Positions 1-5,647 of a stretch of DNA of 5,647 bases are shown in pieces. This stretch comes from JAUSKF01 sp964545345 (lineage in GTDB: Bacteria > Patescibacteriota > Minisyncoccia > UBA6257 > WO2-44-18), in contig CAZJFE010000038.1 of NCBI GenBank assembly GCA_964545345.1, positions 1 to 5,647 of the forward strand, in the 5' to 3' direction. Numbering within the stretch: position 1 is the first letter of the stretch; each line of letters starts with the position of its first letter. The notes beneath the pieces are model-generated. The model had not been told where the DNA came from and ran no database searches. It was given only the letters and a program-made list of their open reading frames with translations. The translations under genes and the position numbers were made by a program.

Positions 1-629
1 AATAGCTGGGCGGGGCGATGACGCGCGCCGGAAACTTTCGCGTTAGCCGGCTTGATCAATCCCAGAGTCAGAAACTTTTTCCGGAAATTCCGTTTGTCCA
101 ATTTATGGCCCAGAATAACCTCATAGGCCTCTTGGAGCTGGCTCAAAGTGAACTGGCGCGGCAATAGATTCGCGATTACGTTGGTATATTCCACCTTGTA
201 ACGCAAGCGCTGAAGGGCGTAAGCCACGATCTTCGCGTGATCAAAAGCCAGCTTCGGCAGAGAGCGCGTACCAAAGAAAGCGGACGGCTCATGAATTTTT
301 TCATCGGAAAATTTTATTTTCGCGAAATCCACCAAGGCAAAGTAGGCCACAGTCAAAACTCGCCCGCGTGGATCACGCCCGGGTTCGTCAAAGCTATAAA
401 GCTGCTCCAGATAAACCGAGCTCACCCCCGCTTTATCTTTTAAAACCCGCGATGCAGTTTTCTCGGTGGTCTCGTTTTCTCGCACAAAACCTCCCGGCAA
501 GGCCCAGGAGCCGGCAAAAGGCAGTCGGCTTCTTTTCACCAATAAAACCTTAAGCTTCCCATCCGTGATAGTGAAAATAACGGTATCGGCGGTAACGGCG
601 GGCGGAATGTGTAATTTAAACGCGGACAT
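1..629 (-). CDS. nrtR: NrtR-type Nudix-related transcriptional regulator of NAD metabolism (3' end cut by window edge)
   Basis: Frame read from the reverse strand: ATG at 629-627, then 209 codons open to the window edge. Residues ~9-125 form a Nudix-like domain ('PAVTADTVIF', 'WALPGGFVRENE', 'YLEQLYSFDEPGRDPRGR'). Residues ~126-209 match the winged-helix domain of NrtR proteins ('FDHAKIVAYALQRLR', 'FTLSQLQEAYEVILG', 'LDKRNFRKKFLTLGL', ending 'RPAQL'). The family ends soon after this motif, so probably only about 10-20 residues are missing. The Nudix box is degenerate: G47, E53, R61 and G68 remain, but the three glutamates of REUxEE are V62, D65 and K66. Hydrolase activity is therefore unlikely, as is known for NrtR, whose Nudix domain serves as a ligand sensor (ADP-ribose in studied members). 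It starts 2 bases after the nadE stop on the same strand, without a visible Shine-Dalgarno, so translation is probably coupled to nadE. The function as NAD regulator is inferred from domain architecture plus the nadE/nadK context. An ADP-ribose pyrophosphatase is the weaker alternative. Confidence 0.88.
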   Translation of the reverse strand, partial: MSAFKLHIPPAVTADTVIFTITDGKLKVLLVKRSRLPFAGSWALPGGFVRENETTEKTASRVLKDKAGVSSVYLEQLYSFDEPGRDPRGRVLTVAYFALVDFAKIKFSDEKIHEPSAFFGTRSLPKLAFDHAKIVAYALQRLRYKVEYTNVIANLLPRQFTLSQLQEAYEVILGHKLDKRNFRKKFLTLGLIKPANAKVSGARHRPAQL

Positions 630-631
630 GG

Positions 632-2575
632 TTATTTAAGGTCTTTTAGCCAAAGTTCAACGTCAGCGTCTGATGGCATTCGCCAATCGCCGCGCGGGGA
701 AAGCACTACTGATCCCACCTTCGGGCCATCTGGCATCACGGAACGTTTCCACTGATTGGAGAAAAATCTGGCAACAAACAGAGTCAACCATTTTTTAACA
801 ACCGTCGGAGAATATTTCTGCCCAAAAGCGTGTTTAGCCAAAAGCAAGATCTTGCTTGGAGCGGACCCCCAACGAACAAGGTGATACAAGAAAAAGTCGT
901 GTAGGGCGTAGGGACCAATCAAATCTTCGGTCTTTTGAGTAATTTCTTTATTTCCTTTTAATTTAACCAGCTCCGGAGAAATCGGCGTGTCTAAAATATC
1001 ATCCAGCACTTCTTTCGCCGAAGAAAATTCTTTTTGCTCGCTCACCCAATCCACTAAATAGCGAACCAGGGTTTTTGGCACGCCCGCGTTAACTCCATAA
1101 TGAGAAATTTGATCGCCGGTAAAAGTATTCCATCCCAAAGCAATTTCCGACAAATCACCGGTGCCGACTACGATCCCGCCAATTTGATTGGCTTTGTCCA
1201 TTAGAGTCATGGTGCGGTAACGCGCCTGCGCATTTTCAAAAGTAACATCTTGATCCTTGCTATCGTGGCCGATATCTTTGAGTTGTTGTTTAGCGCCTTT
1301 AGTAATATCAATAGTTTCAATATGAATCCCCAACGCCTCGGCCAGCTTAATCGCGTTGGATTTAGTTCTGGAGGTGGTGGCAAATCCGGGCATTGTCAGA
1401 GCGTAAATATTTTTTCTGGATAATTTCAATAAATCAGCGGTTCGGGCCGCCACCAAAACAGCCAACGTGGAATCTAGGCCACCGGAAAGTCCGATGATAA
1501 AATTTTTCCGGCGCACCTGTTCCATCCGCTTCGCCAACCCGGCGGTTTGAATGGAGAAAATTTCCTCGGAACGCTTATCGCGCTCGGCGGGGTTTTGGGG
1601 AACGAATGGACTCGGATTAATCTGTCGACGCATCTCCCAATCGGTGGCGATCTTAGATGGCGCGTCAATAATCCGGAATTTTTTATCCGGGACGTCATGG
1701 ACAGCTTCGCTAAAACTGGTCATCTTGGCGCGATCATGCGCCAAATGCTCCAGGTCAATCTCGGAAAATACCAGCTCGCCCTCGCGGACAAAGCGCTTAG
1801 TTTCCGCCAATAACCCGCCATTTTCCGCGATCATCGCGTGGCCGCCAAAAACCAAATCAGTAGTTGATTCCCCTACTCCGCAAGAAGCGTACAAATAACC
1901 GCAGATGCCGCGAGCGGATTGCTGAACCACCAGATCACGCCGATAATCGGCCTTCCCGACTAAATCATTGGAAGCGGAAAGATTGGCAATGATATTGGCG
2001 CCGTGGATTACCTGAAAAGAACTGGGCGGGATCGGAGTCCAGACATCTTCGCAGATCTCCACTCCTAAAATGGCTTCCGGATGACCGGCGACGCGGAACA
2101 ATAAATCAGCGCCGGCTGGAATCTTTCGGCCACCCCAACTAATCTCTGATACTTTCAGATCGCGAGCCGCGGAGAACCAGCGTTCTTCGTAAAATTCTTT
2201 GTAGCCGGGAATGTAACTTTTTGGAACAATTCCACGCGCCCGGCCGCCACTAATCACTACCCCGCAATTAAAAAGCTTGCCGGAAATTTCAATCGGCGCG
2301 CCGACTACTATCGCCGCCCCGATTTTTCCGGATAATTTTTCCAAACGTTCAAGCGCCGGACGAATTTCCGCCAGCAAAACCCGCTGATGGAATAGATCGG
2401 CCATGGTATAGCCGGTCAACGCCAATTCCGGAAAAACTATCAAAGCCGCCCCGCTTTTAGCCGCTCGGGTGGCGAATTGAATAATTTGATCCGTATTAAA
2501 TTCCACGTTTCCGACTTTCAGCGGTGGAACCGCGACGGCCACCGGGAGAAAGCCGAAATTTTTTAAACCGGGCAT
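632..2575 (-). CDS. nadE: Glutamine-dependent NAD+ synthetase (nitrilase-type glutaminase domain + NadE synthetase domain)
   Basis: Catalyses the last step of NAD+ synthesis in the cytosol: nicotinic acid adenine dinucleotide + ATP + glutamine give NAD+. The 647-residue product has a complete two-domain layout. Residues ~10-290 are a carbon-nitrogen hydrolase domain with the expected Glu-Lys-Cys triad: E50 ('IVFPELALTGY'), K119 ('VPKSYIPGYKEFYEER') and C175 ('GVEICEDVW'). This domain releases ammonia from glutamine. Residues ~335-647 are the ATP-pyrophosphatase/synthetase domain, with the P-loop 'SGGLDST' at 364-370, 'GTGDLSEIALGW' at 471-482, 'HYGVNAGVPKT' at 492-502 and the C-terminal 'DGPKVGS' at 616-622. 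The length and C-terminal extension fit the long type known from Mycobacterium (about 680 residues), not the ~275-residue ammonia-only E. coli type. The ATG at 2575 is chosen because the hydrolase fold begins almost at once and the divergent control region lies directly upstream. No Shine-Dalgarno is visible. It is the first gene of a unit with nrtR, 2 bases downstream. Confidence 0.97.
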   Translation of the reverse strand: MPGLKNFGFLPVAVAVPPLKVGNVEFNTDQIIQFATRAAKSGAALIVFPELALTGYTMADLFHQRVLLAEIRPALERLEKLSGKIGAAIVVGAPIEISGKLFNCGVVISGGRARGIVPKSYIPGYKEFYEERWFSAARDLKVSEISWGGRKIPAGADLLFRVAGHPEAILGVEICEDVWTPIPPSSFQVIHGANIIANLSASNDLVGKADYRRDLVVQQSARGICGYLYASCGVGESTTDLVFGGHAMIAENGGLLAETKRFVREGELVFSEIDLEHLAHDRAKMTSFSEAVHDVPDKKFRIIDAPSKIATDWEMRRQINPSPFVPQNPAERDKRSEEIFSIQTAGLAKRMEQVRRKNFIIGLSGGLDSTLAVLVAARTADLLKLSRKNIYALTMPGFATTSRTKSNAIKLAEALGIHIETIDITKGAKQQLKDIGHDSKDQDVTFENAQARYRTMTLMDKANQIGGIVVGTGDLSEIALGWNTFTGDQISHYGVNAGVPKTLVRYLVDWVSEQKEFSSAKEVLDDILDTPISPELVKLKGNKEITQKTEDLIGPYALHDFFLYHLVRWGSAPSKILLLAKHAFGQKYSPTVVKKWLTLFVARFFSNQWKRSVMPDGPKVGSVVLSPRGDWRMPSDADVELWLKDLK

Positions 2576-2603
2576 TGATTTATATAAGTGTTTATCCTAC
2601 ACT
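2575..2603 (+). promoter_or_regulatory. Possible nadK promoter overlapping the operator
   Basis: One reading is TTGATT (2575-2580, 4 of 6 to TTGACA), a 17-base spacer and TACACT (2598-2603, 4 of 6 to TATAAT), giving a start near 2610. An alternative -10 is TAATAT (2603-2608), with a start near 2615. Either choice leaves a leader of only about 5-11 bases and places the promoter inside the palindrome. A promoter must lie close by, because nadK starts only 45 bases from the divergent nadE start. The exact boxes are uncertain. Confidence 0.35.
2579..2584 (-). promoter_or_regulatory. Possible -10 box for the nadE-nrtR unit
   Basis: On the minus strand TATAAA (2584-2579) resembles a -10 box. Transcription would begin at about the nadE start codon, giving a leaderless mRNA, which fits the missing Shine-Dalgarno. 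The box overlaps the outer end of the 2581-2609 palindrome. No convincing -35 is visible (TTAGTG at 2605-2600 is poor), so this is a weak call. Confidence 0.25.
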
Positions 2604-2609
2604 AATATA
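2581..2609. promoter_or_regulatory. Candidate NrtR operator: 29-bp palindrome between nadE and nadK
   Basis: Arms TATATAAGTGT (2581-2591) and ACACTAATATA (2599-2609) are inverted repeats that pair at 10 of 11 positions; the only mismatch is 2586/2604. They flank a 7-base spacer (2592-2598). The inner part AGTGT-N7-ACACT is perfect and contains exactly GT-N7-AC, the core I recall as shared by NrtR sites from different bacterial groups. The site fills most of the 45-base space between the divergent starts of nadE and nadK, 5 bases from the nadE start codon and 11 from the nadK start codon. Bound protein would block transcription in both directions. The palindrome is seen directly; its assignment to NrtR is inferred from the nrtR gene in the same locus. 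It is unlikely to be a terminator: the stem is AT-rich, has no following T-run and lies upstream of both genes. Confidence 0.78.
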
Positions 2610-2620
2610 GCAATAAACTT

Positions 2621-3454
2621 ATGGCCCGTCAAATTAAAACCATTAATTTCTTTTACCGGCAAGGAGACCCGCGCGCCGTCCAATGGGAAAAAAAGATCTC
2701 CGGATGGCTAAAAGAAAAATTCCCGAAGGTCCGGATGGGAGTCAAAAACCCGGAGGCGATTTTGGTTTTAGGCGGAGATGGCACAATTCTTGAGGCCGCC
2801 CGTAAAAATCAAAAGCCGGTCATTTTTGGCCTCAACTTGGGACGGGTCGGATTTTTGGCCTCGGCCAGAGAACCAAAAAAGTTCCTGCCGGCTCTAAAGG
2901 AATTCTTGCGCGGGCAATACCGCCCTATTCCCAGAATGATTCTAACCGCGGAAGTAGTCCGCCAAGGAAAAAAGATCTTCTCAACTAACGCCCTCAACGA
3001 CCTGGCGGCGGAAAACCCACTTGGTTTGGTGGAAATAGCGGTAAATATTGAGGGCGAAGTAGTGCAAAACGTCCACGGAACAGGAATTTTAGTTGCTACC
3101 CCCACCGGATCTACCGCCTACAATCTTTCCGCGCATGGGCCGATTATCGCCCCGGACTTGCAAGCGATAATCGTCAGCGAAATTCTAGACCACAATCTGC
3201 CGACTCCAAGCATTGTGATCCAGCCGGAAACTAAATTACATCTGGAAATAACTGATTTCCGAAAGCGTGGTCTATTGCTTACCAAAGACAAAAAGGCGGC
3301 TGACGTTATTTTGATATCGGACGGTGAAATGGTTTTCCCGCTGGAGGTAGGCGATGTAATAAAAATCAGCCGCTCCCCCAAAATGGTGACGCTGGCGGAA
3401 GTGGAAAAGAATTACTTTTTCAAAAGCTTACGGGAAAAGTTCTTATTCAGATAA
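2621..3454 (+). CDS. nadK: NAD kinase (ATP-NAD kinase), divergent
   Basis: Phosphorylates NAD+ at the 2'-hydroxyl of the adenosine ribose to give NADP+, the cell's route to NADP(H). The 277-residue product is of normal family length. It shows the hallmark GGDGT at 51-55 (D53 is the expected catalytic base), 'ALND' at 124-127, 'TPTGSTAYNLSAHGPI' at 160-175, 'DHNL' at 190-193, and 'SDGE' at 233-236 followed by 'GDVIKIS'. Several usually conserved substrate-site residues differ: NE is N126-D127, the GDG before the TPTGSTAY motif is G153-T154-G155, SAGGPI is SAHGPI, and PHxLxxRP is DHNLPTPS. The catalytic core is intact, so NAD kinase is still the best call, but substrate preference could be altered. 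The ATG at 2621 gives a normal N-terminal strand ('KTINFFYRQGD'); no Shine-Dalgarno precedes it. It diverges from nadE across the palindromic control region and ends 3 bases from the recG stop. Confidence 0.94.
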   Translation: MARQIKTINFFYRQGDPRAVQWEKKISGWLKEKFPKVRMGVKNPEAILVLGGDGTILEAARKNQKPVIFGLNLGRVGFLASAREPKKFLPALKEFLRGQYRPIPRMILTAEVVRQGKKIFSTNALNDLAAENPLGLVEIAVNIEGEVVQNVHGTGILVATPTGSTAYNLSAHGPIIAPDLQAIIVSEILDHNLPTPSIVIQPETKLHLEITDFRKRGLLLTKDKKAADVILISDGEMVFPLEVGDVIKISRSPKMVTLAEVEKNYFFKSLREKFLFR

Positions 3455-3457
3455 ACG

Positions 3458-5614
3458 CTATTCAAAGTGAATCGTCTTTTCAAAAGAAGCCAATTGCGCT
3501 CGTAGAGCCGACGCGCCTTTCAATTCCGGATCTTGCTTAAGAGTGTCTTCCGCGGCGGCGCGGGCTTTTTTAATTAAGACTACATTGTTAAGTGAGCGCA
3601 TCGCCAAATCGGGAATGCCGGTTTGTTTATCGCCAAGAAATTCTCCCGGACCGCGGATTTCCAAATCTTTCTCAGCCAACTCAAAGCCATTCTTTGCCTG
3701 AATCAGGGCCTCTAAACGCTGATAGGTGGTTTGAGCGGTGGAATCGGTAAACAATAAGCAATAAGACTGGTGCTCGCCGCGACCCACCCGGCCTCGGAAC
3801 TGGTAAAGCTGAGCCAAACCGAAACGATCCGCTCCCTCAATCATCATGATGGTAGCATTGGGGACATCCACGCCGACTTCAACAACGGAAGTGGAAACTA
3901 AAATATTCGTCTTTCCGGAAGCGAAATCAGTCATCACCTGCGCTTTCTCGGCGGCTTTCATCCTTCCGTGCAACATCGCTACCTGTAAATCCGGGAAGAC
4001 TTTCTTAGACAAGCGCTCAAACTCTTCGGTGACGTTTTTGACGTCCAGCCAGAGATCCTTCTTTTTACTCTTGAGGGCCAACGGATCTTCCCGTTTAGCT
4101 TCAGAGGCCTCAATACGCGGACAGATCACGAAGGCCTGCCTCCCCTTTTTGATCTCCTGCTTAATGAAATCGTAGGCCTTATTGCGATTGGTTGGCGGGA
4201 CAACTTTGGTAGAAATTTCCTTACGGCCCTTCGGCATTTCATCAATTAAAGACAAATCTAAATCGCCGAACAAAGTCAGCGAAAGAGTGCGAGGAATCGG
4301 CGTGGCGCTCATAGACAAGAAATGAACGGTAGTCTCCCGGCCAGGATTTTTCTCCTTTTTAACCAGCATAGAGCGTTGCTCAACGCCAAAACGGTGCTGT
4401 TCATCAACGATCGCCAAGGCCAAATCATCAAATAATAGGGCCTTCTTGCTCTCTCCTTCGGAGATCAAGGCGTGCGTTCCCAAAATAATTTTTACTTTGC
4501 CGGAGGCGATTTCCTCCAATAATTTCGCCCGCGGAACTTTCGCCTCCAATCCGTCTCCGTAAAAAGCCCGGGATTCACTACCGGTCAGCAAAGCAATACC
4601 GATCGGATAATTTTTAAAAATCGCGGAAAGGGTGCGGTAGTGCTGTCGCACCAAAACTTCAGTCGGCGCCATAAAAGCAGTCTGCTTGTTATTATGAGCG
4701 GCGGCCAAAGCGGCGGCGGCGGCCACCACGGTTTTTCCGGATCCGACATCTCCTTGCAACAAACGGTTCATCGGCTGAGTTTTCGCGAGATCGCCTAATA
4801 TCTCCGCCACGCTTCGCTCCTGCGCCCCAGTCAATCCAAATGGCAGCTGACTGAAAAATTTATCTAGAATAACGCGATCAATCGCCAACGCGGGAGCGAT
4901 TTCTTTCGCCAGCTTGGAACGATGACGCAGATTCAATAACTGGATCAAAAAAATATCCGCGAAAGCGAAACGCTCGCGGGCTTTTTCCGCTTGCTCAAGA
5001 TTTCTCGGAAAATGAATATTTTTAAAAGCGGTTCCCAAGCCGGGCAACTCCTGCTCTTCCAAAATTGAAGCCGGTAAAAAATCCGGCGGTAATTCCATAT
5101 TTTTTAGGAGCGCTCCCACCAGGAAACGAATACCTTTGGAAGTCAGGCCGCGGGTTTCCGGATAAATCGGGATAAGACCGGCAGTGTGCTTGGTTTCGGT
5201 GGTCGCCTGCAAAAGCTCGTAAGTCGGGCTCTGAAAGAATAATTCGTCGTTAGTAAAAGCTACCTTACCGGCAAAATTAACCCTGCGGCCGGGCATCAGG
5301 ATTTTAGAAATAAAAGGCTGGTTAAACCAAACTGCTCGAATTCCTCCGGTTTCATCAGCCACCAAGGCCTCCACGATAACCATCTTCTTTCTAAAGGAAC
5401 GGCGGGTAGATACCTTCTTAACCACCGCTTTAATAGTGGCTGGTTGGTTCGGTTTAAGATCAATAATTTTCACAACCGAAGAATAATCCTCGTAACGGAA
5501 CGGGAAATGCCAAAGCAGATCCTTGACAGTCTTGATACCTAATTTATTAAGCTTACTTGTAAACTTTTCGCCGATGCCCTGAATTTTTACAAGCTCTGTT
5601 TCTAACTTGATCAT
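3458..5614 (-). CDS. recG: ATP-dependent DNA helicase RecG
   Basis: A superfamily 2 DNA translocase that remodels stalled replication forks and branch-migrates Holliday junctions. The 718-residue product is complete. An N-terminal segment with a helix-hairpin-helix-like 'IQGIGEKFTSKLNKLGIKTV' (11-30) leads into the OB-fold wedge domain (~50-140, 'FRYEDYSS', 'VKKVSTRRSFRKK'). The helicase core follows: Walker A GDVGSGKT (288-295), motif Ia APTEVLVRQH (316-325), GTHAL (379-383), DEQH (404-407), motif III SMSATPIPRT (434-443), 'STSVVEVGVDVPNA' (574-587) and motif VI QFRGRVGRG (605-613). The C-terminal RecG signature 'EKDLEIRGPGEFLGDKQTG' (648-666) is present. It is somewhat longer than E. coli RecG (693), partly through a lysine-rich segment at ~504-525. 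The ATG at 5614 is supported by an extended -10 promoter just upstream. It converges with nadK across 3 bases; there is no evident functional link to the NAD genes. Confidence 0.97.
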   Translation of the reverse strand: MIKLETELVKIQGIGEKFTSKLNKLGIKTVKDLLWHFPFRYEDYSSVVKIIDLKPNQPATIKAVVKKVSTRRSFRKKMVIVEALVADETGGIRAVWFNQPFISKILMPGRRVNFAGKVAFTNDELFFQSPTYELLQATTETKHTAGLIPIYPETRGLTSKGIRFLVGALLKNMELPPDFLPASILEEQELPGLGTAFKNIHFPRNLEQAEKARERFAFADIFLIQLLNLRHRSKLAKEIAPALAIDRVILDKFFSQLPFGLTGAQERSVAEILGDLAKTQPMNRLLQGDVGSGKTVVAAAAALAAAHNNKQTAFMAPTEVLVRQHYRTLSAIFKNYPIGIALLTGSESRAFYGDGLEAKVPRAKLLEEIASGKVKIILGTHALISEGESKKALLFDDLALAIVDEQHRFGVEQRSMLVKKEKNPGRETTVHFLSMSATPIPRTLSLTLFGDLDLSLIDEMPKGRKEISTKVVPPTNRNKAYDFIKQEIKKGRQAFVICPRIEASEAKREDPLALKSKKKDLWLDVKNVTEEFERLSKKVFPDLQVAMLHGRMKAAEKAQVMTDFASGKTNILVSTSVVEVGVDVPNATIMMIEGADRFGLAQLYQFRGRVGRGEHQSYCLLFTDSTAQTTYQRLEALIQAKNGFELAEKDLEIRGPGEFLGDKQTGIPDLAMRSLNNVVLIKKARAAAEDTLKQDPELKGASALRAQLASFEKTIHFE

Positions 5615-5635
5615 TTTCGGTGAAAGTTTGCATAT

Positions 5636-5644
5636 ATTATAACA
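5636..5644 (-). promoter_or_regulatory. Extended -10 promoter of recG
   Basis: On the minus strand positions 5644-5636 read TGTTATAAT, a perfect match to the extended -10 consensus TGnTATAAT. Transcription would start near 5629, leaving a leader of about 15 bases before the recG ATG. The -35 region lies beyond the window edge. Nothing resembling the 2581-2609 palindrome is present here, so recG is probably outside the NrtR regulon. Confidence 0.65.
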
Positions 5645-5647
5645 TAC

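Noticed and set aside
237..553. Two small plus-strand open frames (237-443 and 368-553)
   Set aside because: Both lie antisense to the well-supported nrtR frame, show no family resemblance and are best explained as shadows of its codon pattern.
1474..1898. Overlapping open frames on both strands inside nadE
   Set aside because: They overlap the conserved nadE reading frame, including its synthetase P-loop region, and show no recognisable motifs.
2809..3381. Two minus-strand open frames inside nadK
   Set aside because: They are antisense to conserved NAD kinase motifs and have low-complexity composition with no domain signal.
3460..3479. Small inverted repeat ATTCA-AAG-TGAAT followed by CGTCTTTT, considered as a nadK terminator
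   Set aside because: The stem is only five mostly A-T pairs with a 3-base loop, lies within recG coding sequence and is followed by an interrupted T-run; too weak to call.
3474..3486. Perfect short palindrome TCTTTTCAAAAGA near the recG 3' end
   Set aside because: It has a single-base centre, which cannot form a hairpin loop without losing pairs. It lies in coding sequence and chance occurrence is plausible.
3846..4175. Plus-strand open frame of 109 codons inside recG
   Set aside because: It is antisense to RecG helicase motifs and the charged linker, with no start signal or family resemblance.
1..5647. Search by eye for mobile elements, CRISPR repeats, tRNAs, phage or defence genes
   Set aside because: No transposase, regularly spaced repeats, tRNA-like cloverleaf or defence domain was seen. 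The only unusual system supported is the NrtR-controlled NAD locus.

Overview
The window is a compact bacterial stretch of four protein genes, three of which concern NAD(P). No gene-free gap exceeds 45 bases. I see no RNA genes, CRISPR arrays, insertion sequences or long repeats. The organism is probably a streamlined bacterium. None of the four starts has a recognisable Shine-Dalgarno sequence, intergenic gaps are 2, 3 and 45 bases, and the RecG has an 'ICPRIE...' linker region that I associate with Patescibacteria/CPR-type RecG. That phylum-level placement is an inference with only moderate support.

Layout: positions 1-629 (minus) hold a 3'-truncated gene for an NrtR-type regulator, with a degenerate Nudix domain followed by a winged-helix domain. 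Positions 632-2575 (minus) hold nadE, glutamine-dependent NAD+ synthetase, which lies upstream of nrtR in one transcription unit with a 2-base gap. Positions 2576-2620 are a 45-base divergent control region containing a near-perfect 29-bp palindrome. Positions 2621-3454 (plus) hold nadK, a divergent NAD kinase. Positions 3458-5614 (minus) hold recG, the branch-migration helicase. It meets nadK tail to tail across 3 bases and has an extended -10 promoter (5636-5644) just upstream.

How the genes fit together: NadE makes NAD+ from nicotinic acid adenine dinucleotide, and NadK phosphorylates NAD+ to NADP+. Their genes diverge from a shared palindrome whose centre is exactly GT-N7-AC, the core I recall for binding sites of the NrtR family. 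The nrtR gene is the second gene of the nadE unit. The simplest reading is a self-contained, autoregulated NAD(P) module: NrtR binds the 2581-2609 operator, senses a pyridine-nucleotide metabolite such as ADP-ribose through its catalytically dead Nudix domain, and controls nadE-nrtR and nadK together. This is the most interesting feature of the window. recG appears to be an unrelated housekeeping neighbour.
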